NCBI GenBank assembly: GCA_003058525.1
Contig: QBVD01000041.1
Coordinates: 62,001-126,000, forward strand
From: a gamma proteobacterium symbiont of Ctena orbiculata
GTDB taxonomy: Bacteria > Pseudomonadota > Gammaproteobacteria > Chromatiales > Chromatiaceae
Length of the DNA stretch: 64,000 nucleotides
Direction of reading: 5' to 3'
This document shows positions 29,644 to 38,845 of the stretch, piece by piece. Under the pieces are notes generated by a model, which did no database searches, had not been told where the DNA came from, and worked only from the letters and a program-made list of their open reading frames with translations. Position 1 is the stretch's first letter, and each line of letters opens with the position of its first letter. The position numbers and the translations under genes were made by a program.

Positions 29644-31377
29644 TCAATCGAACAGGCTATCGAAATGCCCGCTGTCGCCGCTGGCTTCGAGCTGCCTGAA
29701 AAATTCTGCGGTGCGCTGCTGCAATGTTGAGAGTGATGACTGCCTCACCAACTCCCTGGCTTCGAGCAGCGCGCTGGGCTGCATACTCAACTCGCGCAGT
29801 CCCATACCGATCAATAGTCTTGCATAGCGAGGTTCACCCGCCATCTCGCCGCACATGCTGACCGGAATACCCGTCCGGTTGGCAGCATCGATGGTTCGCT
29901 GTATCAGATGGAGCACAGAAGGGTGGAGCGGGTCGAAGAGGAAATTCACCTCCTCATCCATGCGGTCGACCGCCAGGGTATATTGAATCAGGTCATTGGT
30001 ACCGATCGAGAGAAAATCGAGGTGGCGGGCAAAGCTGTCAGCCGCCAACGCCGCAGCCGGCACTTCGATCATCCCGCCTATCGGGATATCGGCATCAAAG
30101 GGTAAATCCGCATTGCGCAGCTCCTCCTTGGTCCTCTCGATCATTCGCAAAGCCTGTTTCAGTTCCTGGATCCCCGACAGCATCGGCAGCATCAATCTCA
30201 CCGGCCCCTCGGCGGAGGCACGCAGAATCGCCCTGAGTTGCGGTATGAACAACTCGGGCTCCTTCAGGCACAGTCGAATCGCACGCAGGCCCAAGGCAGG
30301 GTTGATAGCCGGCATACAGCCTGAGTCAGTGATACTTCCGGTGGTCTTGTCCATGCCCAAGTCGAGGGTACGGATGGTGAGGGGGATACCACCCAATCCC
30401 TTGACGGCTTCGCGATACGCCTCTAATTGCTCCTCTTCCGTTGGCGGTGTTGGCCGGTTCATAAAGAGAAACTCGGTGCGGAACAGACCCACGCCATCTG
30501 CCCTGTTATTGAGCGTGATCTCAATATCTTCCGGCAGTTCAATATTCGCGTGCAAAAAGATCTGCTCACCATCTATCGTGAGTGCCGGCAGATCGACTCG
30601 GCGCCGCAGTTCCTCCTCTCTGAGACGCCTCTCCTCGATGCGCTGGCGATAATAGTCGAGGATTCGCGGTGTGGGGTCCGCAAGCACCACACCCTGCGCC
30701 CCATCGACCACCAGCTGTTCCCCATGCCTGAACAGAGAGGTCGCCTGGTGAATACCCACAACCGCGGGAATACCCAGACTGCGCGCTAGAATCGCGGTAT
30801 GAGAGAGAGGGCCGCCAAATTCGGTAACGAAGGCAACGACACCCTGGTTCTTCATCATGATGGTCTCGGCGGGTGTCAGGTCCTTGGCCACCACGATCCG
30901 CCCATTCAGGTCACTCTGTTGTTGCGGCTTGCCTCCCGCGAGTACAAACTGCACCTGACCCACCACATGATCCACATCATCCTTGCGGGTTCTCAGGTAA
31001 GGATCATCCATCTCGTCGAACACCCTGACCAACTCATCCCTGCGTACCTGTAACGCCCACTCGGCACTAAACAGATTCTCCCTGATGAGATTGATCGTCG
31101 CCTGACTGATGGCATAGTCCTCCAACATCAACAGGTGGGTATCGATGAATTCACTGATATCCAATGCCGTGTTGGTCGGTATCTGTTCGCGCACCAGACG
31201 CAGGTGGTTGCTGGTGATATGCAGGGCGTTTTCGAAGCGTTCGATTTCGCTCTGAATCAAATCATCGCTGATCTCACGATGAGTAACCTCCGGAATGCCC
31301 CGCTGCAGCAGATAGACATCACCTATCGCGACTTCGCGAGAGGTGTTGATACCTATACCCTGGCAGGATAGCGTCAC
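29644..31377 (-). CDS. ptsI: Phosphoenolpyruvate-protein phosphotransferase (PTS enzyme I)
   Basis: 577 aa. Takes phosphate from PEP onto the His of GGPLSHTAILARSLGIPAV and passes it to HPr. The PEP-binding domain shows GVGLFRTEFLFMNR, and the active Cys is in VSMCGEMAGEP. There is no N-terminal GAF domain, so it is EI-like rather than the long PtsP type. GTG start overlapping the HPr stop (GTGA). Last gene of the regulatory PTS block. With no sugar permease nearby, its likely role is regulation. Confidence 0.95.
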   Translation of the reverse strand: MTLSCQGIGINTSREVAIGDVYLLQRGIPEVTHREISDDLIQSEIERFENALHITSNHLRLVREQIPTNTALDISEFIDTHLLMLEDYAISQATINLIRENLFSAEWALQVRRDELVRVFDEMDDPYLRTRKDDVDHVVGQVQFVLAGGKPQQQSDLNGRIVVAKDLTPAETIMMKNQGVVAFVTEFGGPLSHTAILARSLGIPAVVGIHQATSLFRHGEQLVVDGAQGVVLADPTPRILDYYRQRIEERRLREEELRRRVDLPALTIDGEQIFLHANIELPEDIEITLNNRADGVGLFRTEFLFMNRPTPPTEEEQLEAYREAVKGLGGIPLTIRTLDLGMDKTTGSITDSGCMPAINPALGLRAIRLCLKEPELFIPQLRAILRASAEGPVRLMLPMLSGIQELKQALRMIERTKEELRNADLPFDADIPIGGMIEVPAAALAADSFARHLDFLSIGTNDLIQYTLAVDRMDEEVNFLFDPLHPSVLHLIQRTIDAANRTGIPVSMCGEMAGEPRYARLLIGMGLRELSMQPSALLEARELVRQSSLSTLQQRTAEFFRQLEASGDSGHFDSLFD

Positions 31378-31643
31378 TGATCTTCTCCGAATCGTTCGTT
31401 GATCAGAGAGATCAACGCCTGCATTGCCTCCTGTTCGTCACTACCTTCAATCTCAAGATGCAATGTGGTGCCCTGATTGGCTGCCAGCATCATAACGCCC
31501 ATAATGCTTTTACCGTTCACGCGCTGACCGTTACGATTCAGAAAAACGTCGCTCGAGAAGCTGTTGGCGCAGCTCACCAGTTTTGCCGCCGCGCGGGCAT
31601 GCAACCCCAGTTTGTTTATGATTTCAATCTCTTTATCCAACAT
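31374..31643 (-). CDS. ptsH: HPr family phosphocarrier protein
   Basis: 89 aa. Phospho-accepting His in KLGLHARAAAKLV (about residue 16) and the HprK target Ser region in GKSIMGVMMLAANQG. The presence of HprK upstream suggests regulatory Ser phosphorylation. Could equally be called NPr. Confidence 0.95.
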   Translation of the reverse strand: MLDKEIEIINKLGLHARAAAKLVSCANSFSSDVFLNRNGQRVNGKSIMGVMMLAANQGTTLHLEIEGSDEQEAMQALISLINERFGEDQ

Positions 31644-31651
31644 ACGCTTCG

Positions 31652-32050
31652 CTATTTATTAAGGGTTTCACAGCAGATTATTCCCTCTTTCCCGCCACTC
31701 ATCGCCTTCTCGGTCAACCCGTCGAGATCCATGGTTTGATAATTGAGGGTTCGTATCAGCATCGGCAGATTGATACCCGAAATCACATTTACCCGCCCCT
31801 TGTCCGCCAAACTGTAGGCGATGTTGCTGGGTGTGGAACCATACATATCGGTAAACACCAACACTCCCTGGCCCTGGTCCAACCGCTCGATCAATCCGCT
31901 GGCCTGTTGGACAAGTTTTTCCGGATTGCTGTCGATGCCGACAGGCAGGGTCTCAACAGCCAGTGGCGCACCTTCAAGCATCTTCCCCGCGGTCTCCAGC
32001 ATTGCTTCCCCGATCCTGCTGTGAGTGATGAGCAGCAGGCCGATGGTCAT
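31652..32050 (-). CDS. PTS system mannose-type IIA component
   Basis: 132 aa. Fold and motifs of EIIA-Man: MTIGLLLITHSRIGEAMLETA with the phosphorylated His10, and VFTDMYGSTPSNIAYSLA. It has no IIB/IIC/IID partner in the window; in proteobacteria such stand-alone IIA proteins belong to regulatory PTS chains. Confidence 0.9.
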   Translation of the reverse strand: MTIGLLLITHSRIGEAMLETAGKMLEGAPLAVETLPVGIDSNPEKLVQQASGLIERLDQGQGVLVFTDMYGSTPSNIAYSLADKGRVNVISGINLPMLIRTLNYQTMDLDGLTEKAMSGGKEGIICCETLNK

Positions 32051-32913
32051 GACAGTTCCCGATGTCGGCTCATGACATCCAAACCCGCCTCAGAAAAGTG
32101 TTTTGCCAGCCGTTCCACTAAAAACACGGACCTATGCTGACCCCCTGTACATCCCACGGCAATAGTGAGATAGCTACGCCCATCCGCCTCGAACGCCGGT
32201 ATCCAGCGGGCCAGGAAATCGATCATGTCGGAAAGCATGCCGGTCACCTCTTGATGAGCCGACAGATAGTCCGCTACCGGCGCCTCCATACCATTGTAGA
32301 CACGGAGTTCTTCCTGCCAATAGGGATTCGGCAGACAGCGGGCATCAAACACAAAATCGACATCCCTGGGTAGACCGTGTTTGAAGCCGAAGGATTCGAA
32401 CAGTATCGATACCCTGCCCTCATCCCCCCCGATACGGTGTCGCACCAGGTCACGCAGTTCATGAAGATTGGTATAGGTGGTATCGAGTCGCAGGTCTGCC
32501 GCTTCGATCACCGGCGACAGCAACTCCCGTTCATAACGAATTGCCTCTGGCAGTGAGCGCTGTTCATTCGTCAAAGGATGTTTACGACGGGTCTCGCTGA
32601 AACGCTTGATCAATGTATCGGCATTGGTATCAAGAAAAAGCATTTTACAGTCGAGCCCGCGCTGCCGGATATTCTCCACCATCTCCGGCAGGGTGGATAG
32701 CTGACTAGACTGACTGCGGGCATCGATGCTCACCGCGGTCTTGTTGAAAATGGCCTCCGGATTGCCGATAAGATGATCAGCCATCGAGATCAACAGCGAA
32801 ATCGGCAGATTATCGATGCAATAATAGCCCATGTCCTCCAGGGTATGCAGGGCTATGGTCTTGCCTGAACCCGACATGCCGCTGACGATTTGCAGTTTGA
32901 TCCCCTCGGACAT
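32047..32913 (-). CDS. rapZ: RNase adapter protein RapZ
   Basis: 288 aa. Walker A GMSGSGKTIALHTLEDMG (Thr replaces the usual Ser), then CIDNLPISLL and C-terminal TIAVGCTGGQHRSVFLVERL. In E. coli RapZ controls GlmS through GlmY/GlmZ small RNAs and RNase E; here only family identity is shown. Overlaps the IIA gene by 4 nt. Confidence 0.95.
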   Translation of the reverse strand: MSEGIKLQIVSGMSGSGKTIALHTLEDMGYYCIDNLPISLLISMADHLIGNPEAIFNKTAVSIDARSQSSQLSTLPEMVENIRQRGLDCKMLFLDTNADTLIKRFSETRRKHPLTNEQRSLPEAIRYERELLSPVIEAADLRLDTTYTNLHELRDLVRHRIGGDEGRVSILFESFGFKHGLPRDVDFVFDARCLPNPYWQEELRVYNGMEAPVADYLSAHQEVTGMLSDMIDFLARWIPAFEADGRSYLTIAVGCTGGQHRSVFLVERLAKHFSEAGLDVMSRHRELS

Positions 32914-32922
32914 GATTGTCTC

Positions 32923-33861
32923 TTATTGATCCTGATCGATATAGATCTGTTGACGATCGATGAAGTCCTGTGTGGCATTGTAGCCGTCAAGCATCAACAT
33001 ATGCTGTCGCACAGCAGTCTCCACCAGAATAGCCAGATTCCGACCGGCGGCTACCGGCAGACTTGTCTGCGGTATATCGACCCCCAGCATCGAGCGTTTT
33101 GAATGGCAACCTTCGAGACGATCCATTTCATGCAGTTTCTTGTCATCGAAGTGCAGCAGGTCAATGATCAAATGCAACTCTTTGTTGGGTTTTATCGCAC
33201 TGTTTCCGAACATAGCGCGGATATTAATCATCCCTAAACCGCGTACTTCCAGGAAATCCTGCAACACCTTCGGACAGCGGCCGATAAGTGTATTACTGGC
33301 GGATTTGTAGATCTCTGTTGCATCATCGGCGATCAAACAATGGCCCCGTGAAATCAATGCCAATGCGAGTTCGCTTTTACCGATCGCCGGATCACCGCTG
33401 AGCAATACGCCCCTGCCAAGGACCTCCATGTAGACCCCGTGCACCAACAGTTTTTCACCCACCGGCTGACTGAAGCGTTCCAATAGGCGATTTATCACCT
33501 GATTGTCGGGTTGAGGGGTATAGAAAAGCGCAATACTCCTTTCCAGTGCCTGCTCCTCACATTCCTGAAGCGGTTTCAGTCCATCGGTGAATATAAGCGA
33601 TGCGGGGGAGGCCTTGAACAGTACCTGTAGATAATCATGATAGACAGCCTTTTCATCATTCAACAGATGTTCCCTTTCCGGCGGCCCGATAACCTGGATC
33701 TGATTGGGCCGAACCAGATTCAGGGGACCTGCGGGTGGCTTTCCATGTTGAGATTCAATATCCAGAACGATCTCAGTGTCCCCCCCTTCACCATTCCAGC
33801 TCAGCGAAAGCTCGCCGGCCAGCTCTTCATAGAGATCCCGAATGGTATAGATTGGCTTCAT
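32923..33861 (-). CDS. hprK: HPr kinase/phosphorylase
   Basis: 312 aa. Bifunctional kinase/phosphorylase acting on HPr Ser46. N-terminal domain then Walker A SGDPAIGKSELALALISRG, the metal-binding EVRGLGMINIRAMFG segment, and a C-terminal region typical of proteobacterial HprK. Its stop-to-rapZ gap is 9 nt and it overlaps ptsN by one base. Absent from E. coli; common in PTS-Ntr clusters of other proteobacteria. Confidence 0.95.
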   Translation of the reverse strand: MKPIYTIRDLYEELAGELSLSWNGEGGDTEIVLDIESQHGKPPAGPLNLVRPNQIQVIGPPEREHLLNDEKAVYHDYLQVLFKASPASLIFTDGLKPLQECEEQALERSIALFYTPQPDNQVINRLLERFSQPVGEKLLVHGVYMEVLGRGVLLSGDPAIGKSELALALISRGHCLIADDATEIYKSASNTLIGRCPKVLQDFLEVRGLGMINIRAMFGNSAIKPNKELHLIIDLLHFDDKKLHEMDRLEGCHSKRSMLGVDIPQTSLPVAAGRNLAILVETAVRQHMLMLDGYNATQDFIDRQQIYIDQDQ

Positions 33862-34328
33862 TAAGAGGAGATTATAGCTTCCCGTTGCTGGATCAGTTGA
33901 TAAAGATCTTGCGCAGTTGTCGCTTGCCTCAACTCACTACAGAAATCGTGATCGTCAAACATCTGCGCCAGTTTGGCCAACAATTGCAGATGCTCATCGG
34001 TTGCCTCTTCCGGCACCAACATGGCGAAGGCAAGATCAACCGGTTGATTGTCGATGGCATCGAAATCGATTCCCTCCGGCAGTTGGACAAACGCCGCGAG
34101 AGCCTCGGTGATATGCGGCATGCGGGCATGGGGAAGTGCTATACCCTTGCCCAAACCGGTACTACCCAGCCTTTCACGCTCAAGGAGCGCATCAAAAACC
34201 ATATCTTGATTGAGATCTGGAACAGCCTCGGCCAGTCGCTGACCGAGCTGTTCCAATACGCGCTTCTTGCTGGCCGCCTCCACATTGCAACCGATCCGTT
34301 CTTCCACAAGATAACCGTTTGGAAACAT
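33861..34328 (-). CDS. ptsN: Nitrogen-regulatory PTS protein EIIA-Ntr
   Basis: 155 aa. Phosphorylated His in GKGIALPHARMPHITEAL; N-terminal ERIGCNVEAASKKRVLEQLG. Regulates potassium uptake, sigma-54-linked and envelope functions in other species. ATG at 34328 with GAGG upstream. Confidence 0.96.
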   Translation of the reverse strand: MFPNGYLVEERIGCNVEAASKKRVLEQLGQRLAEAVPDLNQDMVFDALLERERLGSTGLGKGIALPHARMPHITEALAAFVQLPEGIDFDAIDNQPVDLAFAMLVPEEATDEHLQLLAKLAQMFDDHDFCSELRQATTAQDLYQLIQQREAIISS

Positions 34329-34357
34329 GGAAACCTCGCCAGTTCAATCAGCCCGTA

Positions 34358-34678
34358 TTATTCAGACGCATATTTTACGCCGCTTCCGGCGCGATGACTT
34401 TTCATTTTCTCCTTGTGCTTCAGCACCTGTCTATCCAGCCTGTCCGTGAGCAGATCTATAGCTGCATACATGTCTTCCTGTACAGAATCCGCATAAACAC
34501 TCGCACCGTTCACTTGCATTGTGGCTTCTGCCTTCTGCCTCATTTTTTCCACACTCAGGATAACGTGAACATTAATCACATTATCGAAATGGCGCTCCAG
34601 GCGCTCAAATTTACTATCCACATAGCTTTTCAAGGCATTGGTTACATCCACATGATGACCGGTCACGCTAATTTGCAT
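34358..34678 (-). CDS. hpf: Ribosome hibernation promoting factor
   Basis: 106 aa, short form. MQISVTGHHVDVTNALKSYV, RHFDNVINVHVILSVEKMRQ and VYADSVQEDMYAAIDLLTDRL are family marks. Binds 30S and promotes inactive 70S/100S ribosomes. Canonical place between rpoN and ptsN. Confidence 0.96.
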   Translation of the reverse strand: MQISVTGHHVDVTNALKSYVDSKFERLERHFDNVINVHVILSVEKMRQKAEATMQVNGASVYADSVQEDMYAAIDLLTDRLDRQVLKHKEKMKSHRAGSGVKYASE

Positions 34679-34849
34679 AATTTTCTCCTATCTTAGATGA
34701 GGTTACCCATCACCCTGCCTGACATGACTAAATGGCGACAAGCCACATTTACAGTATATGCTGTTTGGCAATCCTCATAAGCCTTGTGCCTGGTTGCATC
34801 CGCAAAGGGATTACTGTCAACAGCCGGTGATCAGTCGCGCATTCAACTC

Positions 34850-36337
34850 CTATATCAGACGTTTACGTTCGTTCGACGGTGGAATACCCATCGACTCACG
34901 GTACTTTGCCACTGTCCGACGGGCAACTTCGATACCCTGATCGGACAAGAGGGCGGCAATCTTATTGTCACTGAGAGGCTTGTTGGGAATCTCAGCGGCA
35001 ATCATTTTTTTTATCAGCGCACGAATTGCAGTAGACGAGCACTCACCTCCCGCACTGGTGCTGACATGGCTGGAAAAGAAATACTTGAACTCCAGCGTAC
35101 CCCTGGGTGTATGCATATATTTCTGTGTCGTCACACGGGATATCGTCGATTCATGCATCTCCAGCGCCTCGGCGATATCCCTCAATACCAGAGGTTTCAT
35201 CGCCTCCTCTCCATGCTCAAAGAACCCCCGTTGATACTCTACGATTTTACTCGCCACGCGTAAAATAGTTTCGTTTCTGCTCATCAGGCTCTTAATGAAC
35301 CACCGGGCCTCCTGCAGATGGTTCTTCAAAAAAGTATTGTCTTTACTCTGGTCCGCGCGTCTGATCAGATTGGCATAGCCGGTGTTTACCCGCAGTTTCG
35401 GGGTCACCTCGCCATTCAGTTCAACCACCCATCGGCCGTTGCGCTTACTCACGAACACATCAGGTATGACATATTCAGGCTCGCTGCTCGCAATGAGTGT
35501 ACCCGGATGGGGATTGAGCGTACGAATCAGCTGCATCACAGCCGCCAGCTCATCCTGATCGATCTTCATCCTACGCATGATCTGGTTCTGGTCCTGCGCG
35601 GTCAGGAGGCTGAAATGGTCCTTGCAAAGCCTGATTGCCGACTGTAGATAGGGGGTCGATTCGGACAGTTGATTCAACTGGATAAGCAGGCAGTCCTGAG
35701 GACCCTGGGCGCCGACACCAGGTGGATCGAATGCCTGTATTCGATGCAACACCGCTTTGACATCGTCAAGGGTGGCCTCTTCATCGTTCAGTGACTGCAG
35801 CACCTCCTCCAGATCGCCGGTGAAATAACCATCCTCGTTGATGCTGTCGATGATGGCTGTGGCGACATAGATATCCTGCGGAGTGAAGGGAGTCAGATTC
35901 ATCTGCCACAGCAGATGGTCTTGTAGCGTCGTGGCGCTACTGTTCTGTATCAAATAGTCGTGGTCATTACTCTCGCCACTGCCACCCGTCGTCGGCTGAT
36001 AGCTGTCATAGACATCGCTCCATTCACTGTCGACCGGCAGTTCTTCAGTCACCTGAGACGCATCAGTCTGGATTTCACGTTCATTGTTGATGTCGTTACT
36101 GCTCGAACCCTCTGCCGCTGAATTTTCCGCCGCCCCGTTGTCAGCCTCCTCATTCTCCTGAGTGCTGTTTTGTTGACCGAACTCCTCCTCCATTTCGAGC
36201 ATGGGATTGGTCTCGATCACCTCCTGAACCTCCTGACTGAGATCGAGAGCAGACAGTTGCAGCAGGCGTATTGCCTGCTGCAACTGTGGTGTCATGGTGA
36301 GATGTTGTCCGAGTCGGAGCTGTAGCGCCTGCTTCAT
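34850..36337 (-). CDS. rpoN: RNA polymerase sigma-54 factor
   Basis: 495 aa. Region I MKQALQLRLGQHLTMTPQLQ (activator and core interaction), an acidic, Gln/Asn-rich region II (about 50-120), the core-binding region, HTH (LRDIAEALEMHESTISRVTT) and the RpoN box RRTVAKYRESMGI near the C terminus. Directs enhancer-dependent transcription. Confidence 0.97.
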   Translation of the reverse strand: MKQALQLRLGQHLTMTPQLQQAIRLLQLSALDLSQEVQEVIETNPMLEMEEEFGQQNSTQENEEADNGAAENSAAEGSSSNDINNEREIQTDASQVTEELPVDSEWSDVYDSYQPTTGGSGESNDHDYLIQNSSATTLQDHLLWQMNLTPFTPQDIYVATAIIDSINEDGYFTGDLEEVLQSLNDEEATLDDVKAVLHRIQAFDPPGVGAQGPQDCLLIQLNQLSESTPYLQSAIRLCKDHFSLLTAQDQNQIMRRMKIDQDELAAVMQLIRTLNPHPGTLIASSEPEYVIPDVFVSKRNGRWVVELNGEVTPKLRVNTGYANLIRRADQSKDNTFLKNHLQEARWFIKSLMSRNETILRVASKIVEYQRGFFEHGEEAMKPLVLRDIAEALEMHESTISRVTTQKYMHTPRGTLEFKYFFSSHVSTSAGGECSSTAIRALIKKMIAAEIPNKPLSDNKIAALLSDQGIEVARRTVAKYRESMGIPPSNERKRLI

Positions 36338-36532
36338 CGCAGATGATATCTTTGGACCTGGTATGTTATTTGTATGTCTTTAACTTCATTCTAGCTAAAA
36401 AAACTCACCGAGGAAAAAGATTTTCTCCCCGGAATCCCGCCAGAAAGCTAAAACCTGTCACTGCAAGCTTCCAGGATCAATCCTGGAATCCATTAGAAAT
36501 CAAGGGGATGCATTACCCCCACAAAACCATCT

Positions 36533-37258
36533 CTACATAGAAAAATCTTCGCCAAGATAGACACTTCTCACCTCATCATTCTGGAGAATCTCATTCGTGG
36601 AGCCCTCAGCCAGCACTTGACCGCTATTGATGATATAGGCCCGATCACAGATATCCAGTGTCTCTCTAACATTATGATCCGTAATCAGAACGCCTATCTG
36701 CAGGGCCTTGAGATGTTGAATGATCTTTTTGATATCGATGACAGCAATAGGATCGACACCGGCGAAAGGCTCATCCAATAGAATAAAGCGCGGCTGGACG
36801 GAGAGGGCTCTGGCAATCTCCAGACGCCTGCGCTCACCCCCCGAGAGGCTCATTGCCAGATTGTCCCGCAAGTGATCGATACCGAATTCCCGCAACAGCT
36901 GGTCACACATTTCACGGCGCTTGCCGGCATCCAGACCCTCCACTGTCTCCAGAATCGCAAGAATGTTCTGCTCAACCGTAAGCCGTCGAAATACCGATGG
37001 CTCCTGCGCCAGATAGCCAATACCGCTGCGAGCTCGCATATGCATAGCCCGATCGGTCAGAACCTCCCCATTGAGAAGTATCTCGCCATGATCCACCGGG
37101 ATCAGACCGACGATCATATAAAAACTGGTGGTCTTACCGGCCCCATTGGGCCCCAGTAACCCGACCACTTCACCGCTGTTCACGCTGAGTGAGACGCCGT
37201 CCACAACATTGCGCTTACCATACTGCTTTTGAAGCGCCTTGGCCTGTAGCTGACTCAT
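36533..37258 (-). CDS. lptB: LPS export ABC transporter ATP-binding protein LptB
   Basis: 241 aa. Powers LPS extraction from the inner membrane with LptFG. Walker [20 protein letters not shown], signature [15 protein letters not shown], Walker [14 protein letters not shown]. Overlaps lptA by 4 nt. A 9-bp palindrome (TTCCAGGAT-CA-ATCCTGGAA, 36469-36488) lies between it and rpoN and may reduce read-through. Confidence 0.97.
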   Translation of the reverse strand: MSQLQAKALQKQYGKRNVVDGVSLSVNSGEVVGLLGPNGAGKTTSFYMIVGLIPVDHGEILLNGEVLTDRAMHMRARSGIGYLAQEPSVFRRLTVEQNILAILETVEGLDAGKRREMCDQLLREFGIDHLRDNLAMSLSGGERRRLEIARALSVQPRFILLDEPFAGVDPIAVIDIKKIIQHLKALQIGVLITDHNVRETLDICDRAYIINSGQVLAEGSTNEILQNDEVRSVYLGEDFSM

Positions 37259-37764
37259 GGCTGCTTGTTTGGCTCGATGACAACCTGCACGCGTTGCTTA
37301 CCTTGCGCGCTTGTACCCGCCTTGACCATTGCCTTGGCACGATTGTAGATAATCCGGTCGTTGCGAAAACGGTTGCCACCCTGCTCAAGCGATGCATCAT
37401 CGATTAACAGCAATTCATCACGTTCCGCGTTGATCTCCACACGCCGGGCTTCGCCATGAACCTCCTCATCCCCTTTCTCCGTCAACTGACGAAAGCGAAC
37501 GGGACTCCCTTCACTGATGACCTTCTCCGTTTTGCCCTGGCGACGATGGATCCACAGCCGATCGGCCCAAATCCTCAGACTGCCCTGGGTGATCTCGACA
37601 CTTCCCTCATATAACACCACACCGGATGCCTCATCGACGGAAAGGCTGTCCGCTTCCAGATGCATGGGTTGATCCTTGTCACTTTCCAACGCATGCCCCG
37701 GCGCCCAAACGATCAGCAGCAACACCAGGCAGGTCACAGCGTATTTCATTCTATTGGAATTCAT
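37255..37764 (-). CDS. lptA: LPS transport periplasmic protein LptA
   Basis: 169 aa from the ATG at 37764 (GAGG just upstream; overlaps the end of lptC by 14 nt). Signal peptide ([20 protein letters not shown]), then an OstA-like beta-jellyroll ([20 protein letters not shown]). Bridges LptC to the outer-membrane LptDE. Confidence 0.94.
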   Translation of the reverse strand: MNSNRMKYAVTCLVLLLIVWAPGHALESDKDQPMHLEADSLSVDEASGVVLYEGSVEITQGSLRIWADRLWIHRRQGKTEKVISEGSPVRFRQLTEKGDEEVHGEARRVEINAERDELLLIDDASLEQGGNRFRNDRIIYNRAKAMVKAGTSAQGKQRVQVVIEPNKQP

Positions 37765-38314
37765 AATAGCCTCGCACCTCATGCAGCAGTTTGAGCCGTA
37801 GCGGTCCCTTCAGCCAGGCCTCCATACCTGTTGCGGTCATCCATTGGTCATCGCTCTCGATGCGTACCGGGCCATCGGTTGTAGCAAATGAATCTTCAAA
37901 GTGCAGAGTCAAATCCTGCGTGACAATATGCAGCGGTGCCGTGTCCGCGCCGCTAGGACGATCGATAACCACACCCCCGGCAAGATGGAGACTCTCTTCA
38001 CTGCGTCTGATCAGACCATCCTGCGCCCGCATCTGCAAAGGGGGGCTCTGTTGGTTGTAATGCCAGAGAACCGGTTGTTGCAGTTCGGTAATCCCGGTTT
38101 TTTCAAAATGCCTCATCCCCCGAGACTGCAATCGCTGTTTGAGTGCACCCTGTTCATCGTAGGTTTGCACAACCAACTCCTCGGCGTAGGAATCGGGATC
38201 GTGTCTAACACCCGGCGTTCGGGCCTCCTCCGGCTGCATCAACCTATTCATCCACCAGCCCAGGCTCAGCAGCGCTGCAGCTATAAAAAAGAGACCGATT
38301 AATTGACGCTTCAA
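37751..38314 (-). CDS. lptC: LPS export protein LptC
   Basis: 187 aa. A single N-terminal membrane helix (LIGLFFIAAALLSLGWWMN) and a periplasmic jellyroll; conserved features are weak, but position between kdsC and lptA is decisive. Overlaps kdsC by 4 nt. Confidence 0.93.
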   Translation of the reverse strand: MKRQLIGLFFIAAALLSLGWWMNRLMQPEEARTPGVRHDPDSYAEELVVQTYDEQGALKQRLQSRGMRHFEKTGITELQQPVLWHYNQQSPPLQMRAQDGLIRRSEESLHLAGGVVIDRPSGADTAPLHIVTQDLTLHFEDSFATTDGPVRIESDDQWMTATGMEAWLKGPLRLKLLHEVRGYYEFQ

Positions 38315-38832
38315 AGATAGCTGTCCAACTCAGTCTTAAGATTACCCTGGGCCTCGAGCACCATCTCGCAAACATCTCTGGCGGCGCCACGCCCACCGCT
38401 GTGGCGTGTCTGCCAGTGAGCATGCTGGAGAACAAACGGATGGGCGTCATTCACGGCGATGGCCAATCCGACACGCCGCATGATGGGCAGATCGACGACG
38501 TCATCACCCACATAGGCTACCTGGTCATCCGAAAGGCCCAGTTTATTACGCAACTCCTCATAGGCCGGCAGTTTGTCCAACTTACCCTGATAGACATGCT
38601 CGATACCCAGACTCTCCATACGGATACGCACGACCTCAGAGCTTCGTCCGGTGATAATGCCGATTACCACACCCGATTTCTGCAACATCTTCATACCGTG
38701 ACCATCCCTGGAGTTGAACGACTTATACTCCTGACCGTCGTCACCAAGAAACAGACCACCATCGGTCAGCACACCATCGACATCAAAAATGACCAGTTTC
38801 ACACCACTGGCCTTGGCATGTATATCCTGCAC
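38311..38832 (-). CDS. kdsC: 3-deoxy-D-manno-octulosonate 8-phosphate phosphatase
   Basis: 173 aa. HAD phosphatase: nucleophile motif VIFDVDGVLTDGGLFLG, then FNSRDGHGMKM, IITGRSSEVV and YVGDDVVDLPIM. Makes Kdo for the LPS core. Confidence 0.96.
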   Translation of the reverse strand: MQDIHAKASGVKLVIFDVDGVLTDGGLFLGDDGQEYKSFNSRDGHGMKMLQKSGVVIGIITGRSSEVVRIRMESLGIEHVYQGKLDKLPAYEELRNKLGLSDDQVAYVGDDVVDLPIMRRVGLAIAVNDAHPFVLQHAHWQTRHSGGRGAARDVCEMVLEAQGNLKTELDSYL

Positions 38833-38845
38833 TTTCTCTACCCCT

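Noticed and set aside
36469-36488. 9-bp palindrome between lptB and rpoN as an intrinsic terminator
   Set aside because: No T run on the minus strand; mentioned only as a possible read-through modulator.
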